From Bacteroidota bacterium (lineage in GTDB: Bacteria; Bacteroidota; Ignavibacteria; Palsa-1295), in assembly GCA_025363505.1 (NCBI GenBank), contig JANYDV010000012.1, positions 1-33,929 on the forward strand: a stretch of 33,929 bases of DNA. The letters run 5' to 3'. Below the pieces are notes generated by a model that saw only the letters and a list, made by a program, of their open reading frames with translations, was not told where the DNA came from and searched no databases. Shown here in pieces: positions 1 to 8,403 of this stretch. Every line of letters starts with the position of its first letter. Positions within the stretch are counted from its first letter, which is position 1. A program made the position numbers and the translations under genes.

Positions 1-806
1 CGTTGTAGATATTCTACGACAGTGTTGGTCGTAGCTTTTTTGAACCGTCGTTCAAACGTTCTTCGGCTGAGTGCAAATTTTGTTGCTAACTGATCGACCG
101 TTATCTTATCTTGAAAATTATTCTCGATAAAGTTTTGTGCTTCAATAATAGAATCATCTTCATGGTCTTTTTGTGCGGAGAACATAAAAAATTGTGACTG
201 ATTGTTACGGTCAATTTCTATCTCATAGATCTTCGCACAAGCAAGCGCAACATCTCGACCGGCATATTTATCGATCAAGTAGATTAAGAGATTCCAAAAC
301 GAATTTGCCCCACCACTTGAGTAGATTCCATTCTCGTCAGTAATGATTCTTTCGCTGACCAGATTGACATTTGGAAACATCTTTTTGAATTCGTTCACCG
401 CAATCCAATGGGTAGAGCAATTTTTGCCATCGAGCAAATGTGTTGCTGCTAGCAAAAATGCACCGACACACAAACTCGCCACTTCCGAGCCCTGCGAATG
501 TTGTTGCACGATCCACGGGAAGAATACTTTATTTTGTTCGATAACATTTGACATATCACCATTTACTGCAGGGATAATAATGAGATCGGTCATTTCTACC
601 TCTGAGATTTCTACGTCCGGGTAGACAGTAAAAAGCTTATCGTAAATCTGAGGCTTTTTGGTCTGACCCACTAATTGCACCTTAAACAGAGGTGCTTTTC
701 CCATGTTTACTAATACTTCATTTGCCCTATTAAAGGCTATAAAAGAGCCTTCTATGCAACCGAGCGAAGCGGCACCACTTGGGACGAGAATTGAGATGTT
801 TTTCAT
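1..806 (-). CDS. GlxA family transcriptional regulator (DJ-1/PfpI-like domain + AraC HTH), 3' end cut off by window edge
   Basis: Hand translation from ATG at 806: MKNISILVPSGAASLGCIEGSF...SEVASLCVGAFLLAATHLLDGKNCSTHW...IYSSGGANSFWNLLIYLID...ITVDQLATKFALSRRTFERRFKKATTNTVVEYLQ. Absent from the ORF track because it runs off the left edge. Confidence 0.92.
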   Translation of the reverse strand, partial: MKNISILVPSGAASLGCIEGSFIAFNRANEVLVNMGKAPLFKVQLVGQTKKPQIYDKLFTVYPDVEISEVEMTDLIIIPAVNGDMSNVIEQNKVFFPWIVQQHSQGSEVASLCVGAFLLAATHLLDGKNCSTHWIAVNEFKKMFPNVNLVSERIITDENGIYSSGGANSFWNLLIYLIDKYAGRDVALACAKIYEIEIDRNNQSQFFMFSAQKDHEDDSIIEAQNFIENNFQDKITVDQLATKFALSRRTFERRFKKATTNTVVEYLQ

Positions 807-1000
807 AGTACAAATATACGACAAAATATTGTCGCAATCAACCCCTAACAATGTCATATTTGCACCTCACAAATTTCCAAATATTCATGTAAGTTTGCAT
901 TGTGAGTAGCAAACACGACAGATCAGCTCGGAACGGATGTTCATATAAGTGACGGGTATTGAACCAGTATTAGTGAGAATTTCGCGACTTTAAAAATACA

Positions 1001-1402
1001 ATGAAAACAAAAATTTTTATAAACTTACCGGTGAAAGACCTCAATAAGTCAATTGAGTTCTTTGGCAAACTGGGTTTTTCTTTCAATCCGCAATTCACCG
1101 ATGATAATGCAAGTTGTATGGTCATTAGTGATGAAATATTCGTGATGCTTTTGGTGGAAAAATTCTTCAAAACATTCACTACTAAAGAGATTTGTGATGC
1201 CACTAAAACCACGGAAGTACTTGTTGCTTTGTCTGTCGAAAGTCGCCTAGAGGTAGATGAAATGTCAGCAAAGGCATTAGCATCAGGGGCAACAACACCA
1301 ATGCCTGCGCAAGATCATGGATGGATGTATCAAAAATCGTTTCAAGATCTTGATGGACACGTCTGGGAGATTATCTATATGGATCCGGCTGCACAACAAT
1401 AA
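1001..1402 (+). CDS. VOC family (glyoxalase/bleomycin resistance-like) protein
   Basis: MKTKIFINLPVKDLNKSIEFFGKLGFSF...FQDLDGHVWEIIYMDP, typical VOC start and DGHVWE motif. Confidence 0.9.
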   Translation: MKTKIFINLPVKDLNKSIEFFGKLGFSFNPQFTDDNASCMVISDEIFVMLLVEKFFKTFTTKEICDATKTTEVLVALSVESRLEVDEMSAKALASGATTPMPAQDHGWMYQKSFQDLDGHVWEIIYMDPAAQQ

Positions 1403-1423
1403 TTTGCTTAACTCTTTACACCT

Positions 1424-1996
1424 ATGCGAAAATTAAAACTACAAGTGCAAATGACCATCAATGGGTTCATTTGCGGACCGAATGGCGAAATGAATTGGGT
1501 AACGATGAATTGGGATGACCGATTAAAAAATCTTGTCAGAGATATTACCGATCCCGTGGACACTATTGTACTGGGCAGAAAACTTGCCGAAGGATTTATC
1601 CCTTATTGGAAAGATGTTGCAACTAACCCGGAGAATCCAGATAATGCAATCGGCTTAAAATTTTATGAAACGCCAAAAATTGTTTATTCGAAGACACTAA
1701 CATCCATTGATTGGGACAATACGACGCTTGATAACGGCGACCTAGTATCATCAATTGCCAAGCTTAAGGATCAACCCGGAGGCGACATTATTGCTTATGG
1801 CGGAAGTGGGTTTGTGTCGAATCTTATTAAAAATGGATTGATTGATGAGTATAATCTATTCATAAATCCTACTTCAATAGCAAATGGAAAGACCATCTTC
1901 AGCTCGATAGAACAACAACTTGGGTTAGAACTTATCGAAGCGATACCATTTGAATGTGGTATCATTGCACAATGTTATAAACCACTCAATAGATAA
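1424..1996 (+). CDS. Dihydrofolate reductase family protein (RibD C-terminal-like)
   Basis: MRKLKLQVQMTINGFICGPNGEMNWV...DTIVLGRKLAEGFIPYW...GGDIIAYGGSGFVSNLIKNGLIDEYNLFINP. Confidence 0.9.
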   Translation: MRKLKLQVQMTINGFICGPNGEMNWVTMNWDDRLKNLVRDITDPVDTIVLGRKLAEGFIPYWKDVATNPENPDNAIGLKFYETPKIVYSKTLTSIDWDNTTLDNGDLVSSIAKLKDQPGGDIIAYGGSGFVSNLIKNGLIDEYNLFINPTSIANGKTIFSSIEQQLGLELIEAIPFECGIIAQCYKPLNR

Positions 1997-1997
1997 A

Positions 1998-2540
1998 ATG
2001 AACATATTAAAGATCATCTTACTTGTACTCGCAGGACTGATTGTTTTGCTACTAATAGTCGCTCTTTTTTCACCAAAAGAATATACAATCGAGCGTGAGA
2101 TCACGATAAATAAACCGAAGCAAGTTGTCTTTGATTATGTAAAAATGGCTAAGAATCAGAGTCACTATAACAAATGGTGGATGGCTGACCCGAACATCAA
2201 ACTTGATTTCAAAGGCACTGATGGAACGGTCGGCTTCATAGCTGCTTGGGAAAGTCAAGACGATCACGTCGGCAAAGGAGAGCAAGAAATAGTAAAAATA
2301 GTGGATGGTCAAGAAGTTGATCATACGGTACGCTTCGTCAAGCCATTCGAAGGCAATGCTGATACACAGATGATTGTAGAAGCAATTTCGGATAATCAAA
2401 CTAAAGTTAAATGGTCATTTCATAGTGGAATGAAATATCCAATGAATGTGATGCTTGTGATTTTCCCGGTCAAAAAAATGCTCGAGGATGATTTGCAAAC
2501 TAGCTTGGCTACTCTGAAAGCAAGTCTTGAAAAACAATAA
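1998..2540 (+). CDS. SRPBCC family protein (polyketide cyclase-like) with N-terminal TM helix
   Basis: ATG at 1998 (MNILKIILLVLAGLIVLLLIVALFSPKEYTIEREITINKPKQVVFDYVK) preferred over 1950, which lies inside the upstream gene. Confidence 0.87.
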   Translation: MNILKIILLVLAGLIVLLLIVALFSPKEYTIEREITINKPKQVVFDYVKMAKNQSHYNKWWMADPNIKLDFKGTDGTVGFIAAWESQDDHVGKGEQEIVKIVDGQEVDHTVRFVKPFEGNADTQMIVEAISDNQTKVKWSFHSGMKYPMNVMLVIFPVKKMLEDDLQTSLATLKASLEKQ

Positions 2541-2563
2541 ATTAACCCAAACAAAAGCAGATC

Positions 2564-3004
2564 ATGACAACAAAACTTCATTTTACAATTGACATTGCGG
2601 CTCCACGCGAAAAAATATGGCAAATATTATGGGATGACGTCACTTATCGCCAATGGACGAGTCCGTTCATGGAAGGGTCATACGCCATTTCTGATTGGAA
2701 AGAAGGAAGTAAAATTCAATTTCTTGCACCCGATGGCGGCGGTATCTATAGTATCATCGAGCGGTTAAATCCACCTGAGTATATGTCTTTTAAACATCTC
2801 GGTGAGATAAAAGGCGGCAAAGAGCAGCCCAATGAGGATGGGACAAATCTTTGGAATAATGCGATGGAAAATTATACTTTAAAAGAGCATAATGGGGTCA
2901 CAACGTTGGAAGTTGATCTCGATGGAGCAAATGAATATGTTTCTTATTTTCAAGGTGCTTTTCCGAAAGCATTGGCACTCGTAAAATCACTTTCAGAATA
3001 TTGA
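2564..3004 (+). CDS. SRPBCC / AHSA1-like protein
   Basis: MTTKLHFTIDIAAPREKIWQILWDDVTYRQWTSPFMEGSYA. Confidence 0.87.
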   Translation: MTTKLHFTIDIAAPREKIWQILWDDVTYRQWTSPFMEGSYAISDWKEGSKIQFLAPDGGGIYSIIERLNPPEYMSFKHLGEIKGGKEQPNEDGTNLWNNAMENYTLKEHNGVTTLEVDLDGANEYVSYFQGAFPKALALVKSLSEY

Positions 3005-3050
3005 AAATAATCAGAATTTTCAGTATGGATATTATCAGGAGTAACATTAT

Positions 3051-3440
3051 ATGAATCCAGTAGTACATTTTGAAATGCCTGCCGAAGACAGAAAACGGAT
3101 GGGCGAGTTTTATGCTACAGCGTTCGGCTAGCAAACGACCATGCTTGGTGAAGAGATGAATGGTTACGTAGTCGCGACAACAACACATAGCGATGTAACA
3201 GGACGTGCGGTAACACCGGGAGCTATCAACGGCGGTTTCTACCAGAAAACAGAGGACCCACTCACACATGGCACATCGGTGGTTATAGGTGTCGAGAACA
3301 TTCAAGATCATATCAAGAAAGTCACAGCAGCAGGCGGAAAGATCATTGGTGAGCAGCATGAAATTCCGGGTGTTGGTATCTACGTTTCTTTCTATGACAC
3401 AGAAGGAAACCGTGCAAGTATGCTTCAGCCAAAAATGTAG
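3051..3440 (+). pseudogene. VOC family protein interrupted by in-frame TAG at 3129-3131
   Basis: ATG at 3051: MNPVVHFEMPAEDRKRMGEFYATAFG-*-QTTMLGEEMNGYVVATTTHSDVTGRAVTPGAINGGFYQ...; the same frame is open on both sides of one stop codon. Confidence 0.88.
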
Positions 3441-3467
3441 CCAACCTCTAAATAGTACAATAATATT

Positions 3468-3923
3468 ATGCAAAAAATAACACCGTTCTTATGGTTCGAT
3501 ACTAACGCCGAAGAGGCGATGGATTTTTACATTTCCATCTTTAAAAACTCGAAAATCGTCATGAAGCGATTAGGACCTGATGGAAAATTATTCACCGGTA
3601 CTTTCCAACTTGAGGGGCAAGACTACCATGTTATTAATGGGGGACCCTACTTTAAATTTACTGAGGCAATTTCGTTGTTTGTCAATTGTAATTCTCAGGA
3701 AGAAGTTGATGAACTCTGGAGCAAGCTCACGGCTGATGGTGGAACAGAATCGCAATGTGGCTGGCTCAAAGATAAATTTGGGCTTTCCTGGCAGATCATT
3801 CCCACAGCCCTTGGTGAGATGCTTGGTGACAAAGACTCCGTCAAGGCGGGGAGAGTAATGCAGGCTATGCTCAAAATGAAAAAAATCGAGATTGCAAAGT
3901 TGAGGGAAGCATTTGAAGGGTAA
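3468..3923 (+). CDS. VOC family protein, PhnB-like / '3-demethylubiquinone-9 3-methyltransferase' fold
   Basis: MQKITPFLWFDTNAEEAMDFYISIFKNSKI...CGWLKDKFGLSWQIIPTALGEML. Confidence 0.9.
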   Translation: MQKITPFLWFDTNAEEAMDFYISIFKNSKIVMKRLGPDGKLFTGTFQLEGQDYHVINGGPYFKFTEAISLFVNCNSQEEVDELWSKLTADGGTESQCGWLKDKFGLSWQIIPTALGEMLGDKDSVKAGRVMQAMLKMKKIEIAKLREAFEG

Positions 3924-3968
3924 AACACCTTCAGAACAATTGCAACGTAATTATTATATAGAAAGCAA

Positions 3969-4005
3969 TAAACAATTGTAAACTGTTACCCACTACAATT
4001 GTTTA
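3969..4005. repeat. Perfect 12-bp inverted repeat (TAAACAATTGTA / TACAATTGTTTA, 13-nt loop)
   Basis: Arms 3969-3980 and 3994-4005 are exact reverse complements, ending 6 nt before the ATG at 4012. Confidence 0.85.
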
Positions 4006-4011
4006 GAGTGC

Positions 4012-5685
4012 ATGATCAATGACACTCCCAAAAAAACTGGTATCCCGAGGGTACTCTATACCCTAGGGGTAATGATATTGGTCTCTGTCATCGGGGTTTG
4101 GGTCTTTGCTACATATTTCGCCGAAGATCTCTTAAACGATTTTCTTCAAACAAACCTCAATCAAGCGGTTCGAACGGCTTCTGATGGAAGATATCGGCTT
4201 ACGCTTGGTCATATCTATTATCAAAACGGTACTATTTTCTGCAAAACGTTTATTCTTGAGCGAGATGCATATAAAAGTGATGAGACAGGGGTAACTGTTG
4301 AGAGACTTTATGCCGATACAGTTTGGTTTGGTAATGTTCAATGGGTAGCACTTCTGAGAGGTAATGGTCTGTATATGACCCGAATGGAAATGACTTCGCC
4401 ATCACTGACGATGACTGAAGTAAAAGTCGGACGAGATAGTATCGCACATATACGACAGCATACGAGCTCTATTTCGGCGACAATGCCTATCCGTTTGCCG
4501 GTTGTTTCCTTTGATAGCATTATTCTCCATGATATACAGATCAAAGTACCGCTGCAATGTTTCATTCGACAAGATCAAGTCTATCCCGGTACATTAGTAC
4601 ATCTATTTTCTTTTTTATTAAATGATAAAAGTATAAAAAATAAGCCACTACTGTATTCTAAAAATATTGAATTTGAAATGCCCGGAGTTCGGTATGATTT
4701 GGCTGATAGCGTATATGCTGTTGAGGTAGAACATATTAAAGGCAACCTAACCGATTCAATTGTGACGATCGATACGATTAGTTTTAAGCCAAACTATTCT
4801 GAGACCGCATTTTCAGCACGTGAAAAGTTTGTTCGTGGTAGAACTGAATTTCGAGGTTTCAATACCCGTGTCGAAGGTATCGATGTTTTTAGCTTACTGT
4901 CAGGGCGCTGCATTTCTTTTCACAAGTGTGAAGTAAAGAAATGGTCGGTTGATTATTACTCAGATAAACGTAAACAAAAAAATCCGCATCCTTCGGCAGC
5001 AATAATGCCTAATGATTTGATTCGATCTTTTCCATTTTGTTTTAATATTGATACAGTTGTTCTTCGAGAAGGGAAAGTTCGCATTAAAGAACGCGTTGCC
5101 GGCAGTAGTCAAGCCGGAAGTTTGTCATTCGATCGTGCACGAGTGACAATACACCCACTTTGTACTGACTCGCTGAGTAAATTTGCCGGCGAGCCGACTC
5201 GTATAAACCTTTCTGCGGTATTTATGGGCGAAGCTTCAGTAAGCGCCACCATCAAATATCCAATCGACCACCCCAAACTTGATTTGCATATTGACGCGGC
5301 GGTGGGTCCTTGCTCAATAAAAATTCTCAACCCATTTCTGATTACGAATGAACGAAAGGAAGTGACCCAAGGAATGATCGAAAGCGGTGCTCTTTCAATG
5401 GACATTCATAACGGGGTAGCGACCACCACAGTATCCCCGAATTATAAAGATCTTTACATTAAAATTCTTCCTTCGAGCACAAACAAAAAACGCGGAATTC
5501 TTGAAACAATTAAAACATTTGTCGCAAACAATTTTATTTTGAATTCGACTAATATCGACAAGTACGATAGAAAAGCCAAGTCAGCAACTACGACACTCTC
5601 CCGAAAGAACGAACAAGAATTGTTGCAATTTATCTGGGTAGCGGTTCGGAAATCACTTGGAAAAGTGATCGGAGGATTTGAATAA
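4012..5685 (+). CDS. Hypothetical membrane-anchored protein, AsmA/DUF748-like architecture
   Basis: 557 aa, one N-terminal TM (VLYTLGVMILVSVIGVWVFATYF) followed by a long beta-rich region; family placement is inferred from architecture only. Confidence 0.6.
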   Translation: MINDTPKKTGIPRVLYTLGVMILVSVIGVWVFATYFAEDLLNDFLQTNLNQAVRTASDGRYRLTLGHIYYQNGTIFCKTFILERDAYKSDETGVTVERLYADTVWFGNVQWVALLRGNGLYMTRMEMTSPSLTMTEVKVGRDSIAHIRQHTSSISATMPIRLPVVSFDSIILHDIQIKVPLQCFIRQDQVYPGTLVHLFSFLLNDKSIKNKPLLYSKNIEFEMPGVRYDLADSVYAVEVEHIKGNLTDSIVTIDTISFKPNYSETAFSAREKFVRGRTEFRGFNTRVEGIDVFSLLSGRCISFHKCEVKKWSVDYYSDKRKQKNPHPSAAIMPNDLIRSFPFCFNIDTVVLREGKVRIKERVAGSSQAGSLSFDRARVTIHPLCTDSLSKFAGEPTRINLSAVFMGEASVSATIKYPIDHPKLDLHIDAAVGPCSIKILNPFLITNERKEVTQGMIESGALSMDIHNGVATTTVSPNYKDLYIKILPSSTNKKRGILETIKTFVANNFILNSTNIDKYDRKAKSATTTLSRKNEQELLQFIWVAVRKSLGKVIGGFE

Positions 5686-5702
5686 AGACTTCTCTCTATG
5701 AA

Positions 5703-5729
5703 AAAGCCCCGCCAAATTGGCGGGGCTTT
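5703..5729. terminator. Bidirectional rho-independent terminator
   Basis: AAAGCCCCGCC-AAATT-GGCGGGGCTTT between convergent genes 4012-5685(+) and 5767-7689(-). Confidence 0.9.
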
Positions 5730-5766
5730 CTATAAACATTAATTGTTGAGATCGTTACCTGTATAG

Positions 5767-7602
5767 TTACTTACAGGTTTCAACAACTTTGATGCTAATA
5801 CGTCTATTCTGAACACGAGCGCGTTCGATTTCTGCGGGTGTTGCTCCCGGAATAACATCAACGACTTTTCCTTTGCTCTTGATCACCTTCGTTGGTTTTG
5901 GCTCTTTCACAGCTGGGTCTTTCGAACCATGACCCATTGTTTTTGTCACTTTCGAAACGTCCACTCCTTGTTCGCCAAGCCAAGTTTTGATACGTGCGGC
6001 ACGCATATCGGAAAGCACTTGATTGCGTTCTGGGCTTCCTTCTTCAGATGCATAGCCATGTACTTCCACTTTCATATCAGGGCATTGTTGAATCAATTCT
6101 CTGATCTTATAGAGGTTTTGTAGATTACCCGGCTCATCAAAGTTGAACTGATCGGTATTGACGATGAAGAGCATACCCGGGAAATCAATGATCGCGTTCT
6201 TCTTCGGATGTGGACATCCGTCAGGCGATACACCTGCAAGAAGTGGGCATCTATCAACGCCATCGAGATATGAGTCACCATCAGTATCCGGGTTGAGCGG
6301 ATTGGTGTGGGTGCTCTTCACTTCGACTCCGTCTTTGAGACCATCACCATCAGTATCAGCTTTGAGCGGGTCAGTATGGTAGATTGTTACCTCTTCGCCA
6401 TCTGTCAGGCCATCACCATCGGTATCGCGATTGAGCGGATCGGTATGATAGGTATTTACTTCTTGACCATCGTTTAATCCATCACCATCAGTATCAGCTT
6501 TGAGTGGATCGGTCTTATAGCTTCTCACTTCTTGACCATCATTCAAACCATCACCATCAGTGTCAGGTTTGAGTGGATCAGTTTTGTATTGACGTACTTC
6601 TTCGCCATCGGTCAGACCATCACCATCGGTATCACGATTAAGTGGGTCAGTTTTATTCTGAAGAACTTCTTCGCCATCAGAAAGACCGTCACCATCGGTG
6701 TCACGATTATTAATATCGGTGTGGTAGATTTTCGTTTCGTCGTTGTCATTAAGACCATCACCATCGGTATCGACAGGCTTTGCTTCGATAACAACTACTT
6801 TTTCGACTTGCACGACATCAACAGCTGTCTTTGGGGCGAAGATATAATAGCTGAAACCCAAGCCCATCGTAATAAATACGTCTTGACGGTAACTGCTCGG
6901 ATCAGAATAGTCATCAATCCAGTCAGTTCCGGTTAAGTGCAACAAGCCTTTGCCGTTAAATGTAATTCTGTCGGAAATATACATTTCAAAACCGACACCA
7001 AGAATACCACCAACAACATTTTTCGAATAAGCGCTGATATTATTATTCGGCAATGCATGATCCTGGTCTTGGTTTCTCGGTTCGAAGTTAAGGAACTCGA
7101 CACCGGCAGCAAGATAAGGTACAAATTGTTGAGTCGGGAAAAAGTTACCTGACAACATAGCTTCCCAGCCTCCATGTCGAATGACATTGGTCGCATCACG
7201 GTTTATGACCGTCGGGAGTTTCGTGATAGGATCAGGATAGACAGGGTCGGTCAATCCTCCGAAATATTGGGGGAAAGCACGAACGTTACGATCACCTGCT
7301 TTAATGTGGATCTGACCACCATTGTATGAAGCATGGAGCGAAAGCCAATCCAAGATATTCCAACGAATAAATGCGTCGCCGGAAAATGCGAATTGATTGT
7401 CGGTAAAATTACCATAATATTTATTGCCACCGCCATCAATACCGAAGGCAATTCGATTCTCTATGCTTTGTGCAGTAGCTGCGTCGGCGGAAAGAATCAT
7501 TACTAAAGCGCAGAAACTATACACAAATCGTTTTACCGAAATGTGAGCGAGTGCTGCGACGAGCACGTTTGTGTTCTTATACCACGGATGTTTGTTTTTC
7601 AT
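5767..7602 (-). CDS. OmpA family outer-membrane protein with thrombospondin type 3 (TSP3) Ca-binding repeats
   Basis: N-terminal beta-barrel-like region, 7+ DTDGDGLxDGxEV repeats, C-terminal OmpA-like ...IRELIQQCPDMKVEVHGYASEEGSPERNQVLSDMRAARIKTWL...NRRISIKVVETCK. ORF is open to 7689; ATG at 7602 (MKNKHPWYKNTNVLVAA) is proposed as the start. Confidence 0.88.
   Translation of the reverse strand: MKNKHPWYKNTNVLVAALAHISVKRFVYSFCALVMILSADAATAQSIENRIAFGIDGGGNKYYGNFTDNQFAFSGDAFIRWNILDWLSLHASYNGGQIHIKAGDRNVRAFPQYFGGLTDPVYPDPITKLPTVINRDATNVIRHGGWEAMLSGNFFPTQQFVPYLAAGVEFLNFEPRNQDQDHALPNNNISAYSKNVVGGILGVGFEMYISDRITFNGKGLLHLTGTDWIDDYSDPSSYRQDVFITMGLGFSYYIFAPKTAVDVVQVEKVVVIEAKPVDTDGDGLNDNDETKIYHTDINNRDTDGDGLSDGEEVLQNKTDPLNRDTDGDGLTDGEEVRQYKTDPLKPDTDGDGLNDGQEVRSYKTDPLKADTDGDGLNDGQEVNTYHTDPLNRDTDGDGLTDGEEVTIYHTDPLKADTDGDGLKDGVEVKSTHTNPLNPDTDGDSYLDGVDRCPLLAGVSPDGCPHPKKNAIIDFPGMLFIVNTDQFNFDEPGNLQNLYKIRELIQQCPDMKVEVHGYASEEGSPERNQVLSDMRAARIKTWLGEQGVDVSKVTKTMGHGSKDPAVKEPKPTKVIKSKGKVVDVIPGATPAEIERARVQNRRISIKVVETCK
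6241..6771 (-). repeat. Tandem 69-bp (23-aa) TSP3 coding repeats, 7 full units plus a partial eighth
   Basis: Units DTDGDGLSDGEEVLQNKTDPLNR, DTDGDGLTDGEEVRQYKTDPLKP, etc.; 'ccatcaccatcggtatc'-type word recurs every 69 bp on the + strand. Confidence 0.92.
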
Positions 7603-7697
7603 ATATGTAGTTATTATTGAATGAAAAAAACGTTGTTTACTATTTTTCACTAGTTCGTAATTATTATTAGTTTGATTCATATAAATCAACTGTATGC

Positions 7698-7853
7698 TTA
7701 GACAGCTCTTCTGCCACTAATGAGTCGCAACAGGATTGCAATCACCGCGATGACTAATAGGATATGTATCAATCCACCGGCTTGGAAAAAGAAGAATCCG
7801 AAGATCCAACCAATTACCAATATCACTGCTATAATATAAAGTAAGCTACTCAT
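7698..7853 (-). CDS. lmo0937-type (DUF5670) small membrane protein, 51 aa
   Basis: Hand translation MSSLLYIIAVILVIGWIFGFFFFQAGGLIHILLVIAVIAILLRLISGRRAV*. Absent from the ORF track, probably because it is short. Confidence 0.82.
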   Translation of the reverse strand: MSSLLYIIAVILVIGWIFGFFFFQAGGLIHILLVIAVIAILLRLISGRRAV

Positions 7854-8403
7854 AATCGTAATATTTAATTAATGAAAAAAGCAACTCTAAAATGTCGTTG
7901 CTTCTTGTTACAAATTTAGGCTACTTTCCAACGTGTTTAATTACATTATTTTCGGAATATTTTATGTAATCTTAGGAATAACTAACAGATGAAACTTGAA
8001 CCGATATATTTTTAAAAACTCAGGAGAAGCATGGATATACATCTCCTGAATTGTAGCGTTATATCGTTTTAGCACTGTGAAGTGAGAGAAGACCATGGGT
8101 TATACATATCTTACAGTGCAAAAATATGATTAATAGGGTAAGAATTTGTTATAAATTTTTCATATTTGCTTATCAATGTATTAGGAGACAATTAAAGGTC
8201 AATCAGTTTCAAACGCTACGAGGAGTGTTGTTTCTTTACCTTGAAGACAGGCATCCAGATCTGAATTGCTCCGGACCCCGACTTAAGCACGAATGAGAGA
8301 AATGGAGGCACTGGCAGAATATGATGATAAATTTTCGGAAAATGCGTTCTTTTGTTGTATATTTGTTATGACCGAAATCAAATTCCACCATTAAAAACTG
8401 AGA

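Noticed and set aside
2898-3473. 191-aa minus ORF antisense to the broken VOC gene
   Set aside because: Cys/His-rich unstructured translation without signal; the plus-strand frame clearly encodes a VOC protein.
6241-6771. Regularly spaced repeats that could suggest a CRISPR array
   Set aside because: The 69-bp period is a coding multiple of three, units are contiguous TSP3 codons without unique spacers, and no cas genes are nearby.
6158-6936. Plus-strand ORFs opposite the TSP3 repeats (6158-6382, 6532-6936)
   Set aside because: Low-complexity antisense translations of the repeat array inside the OmpA gene.
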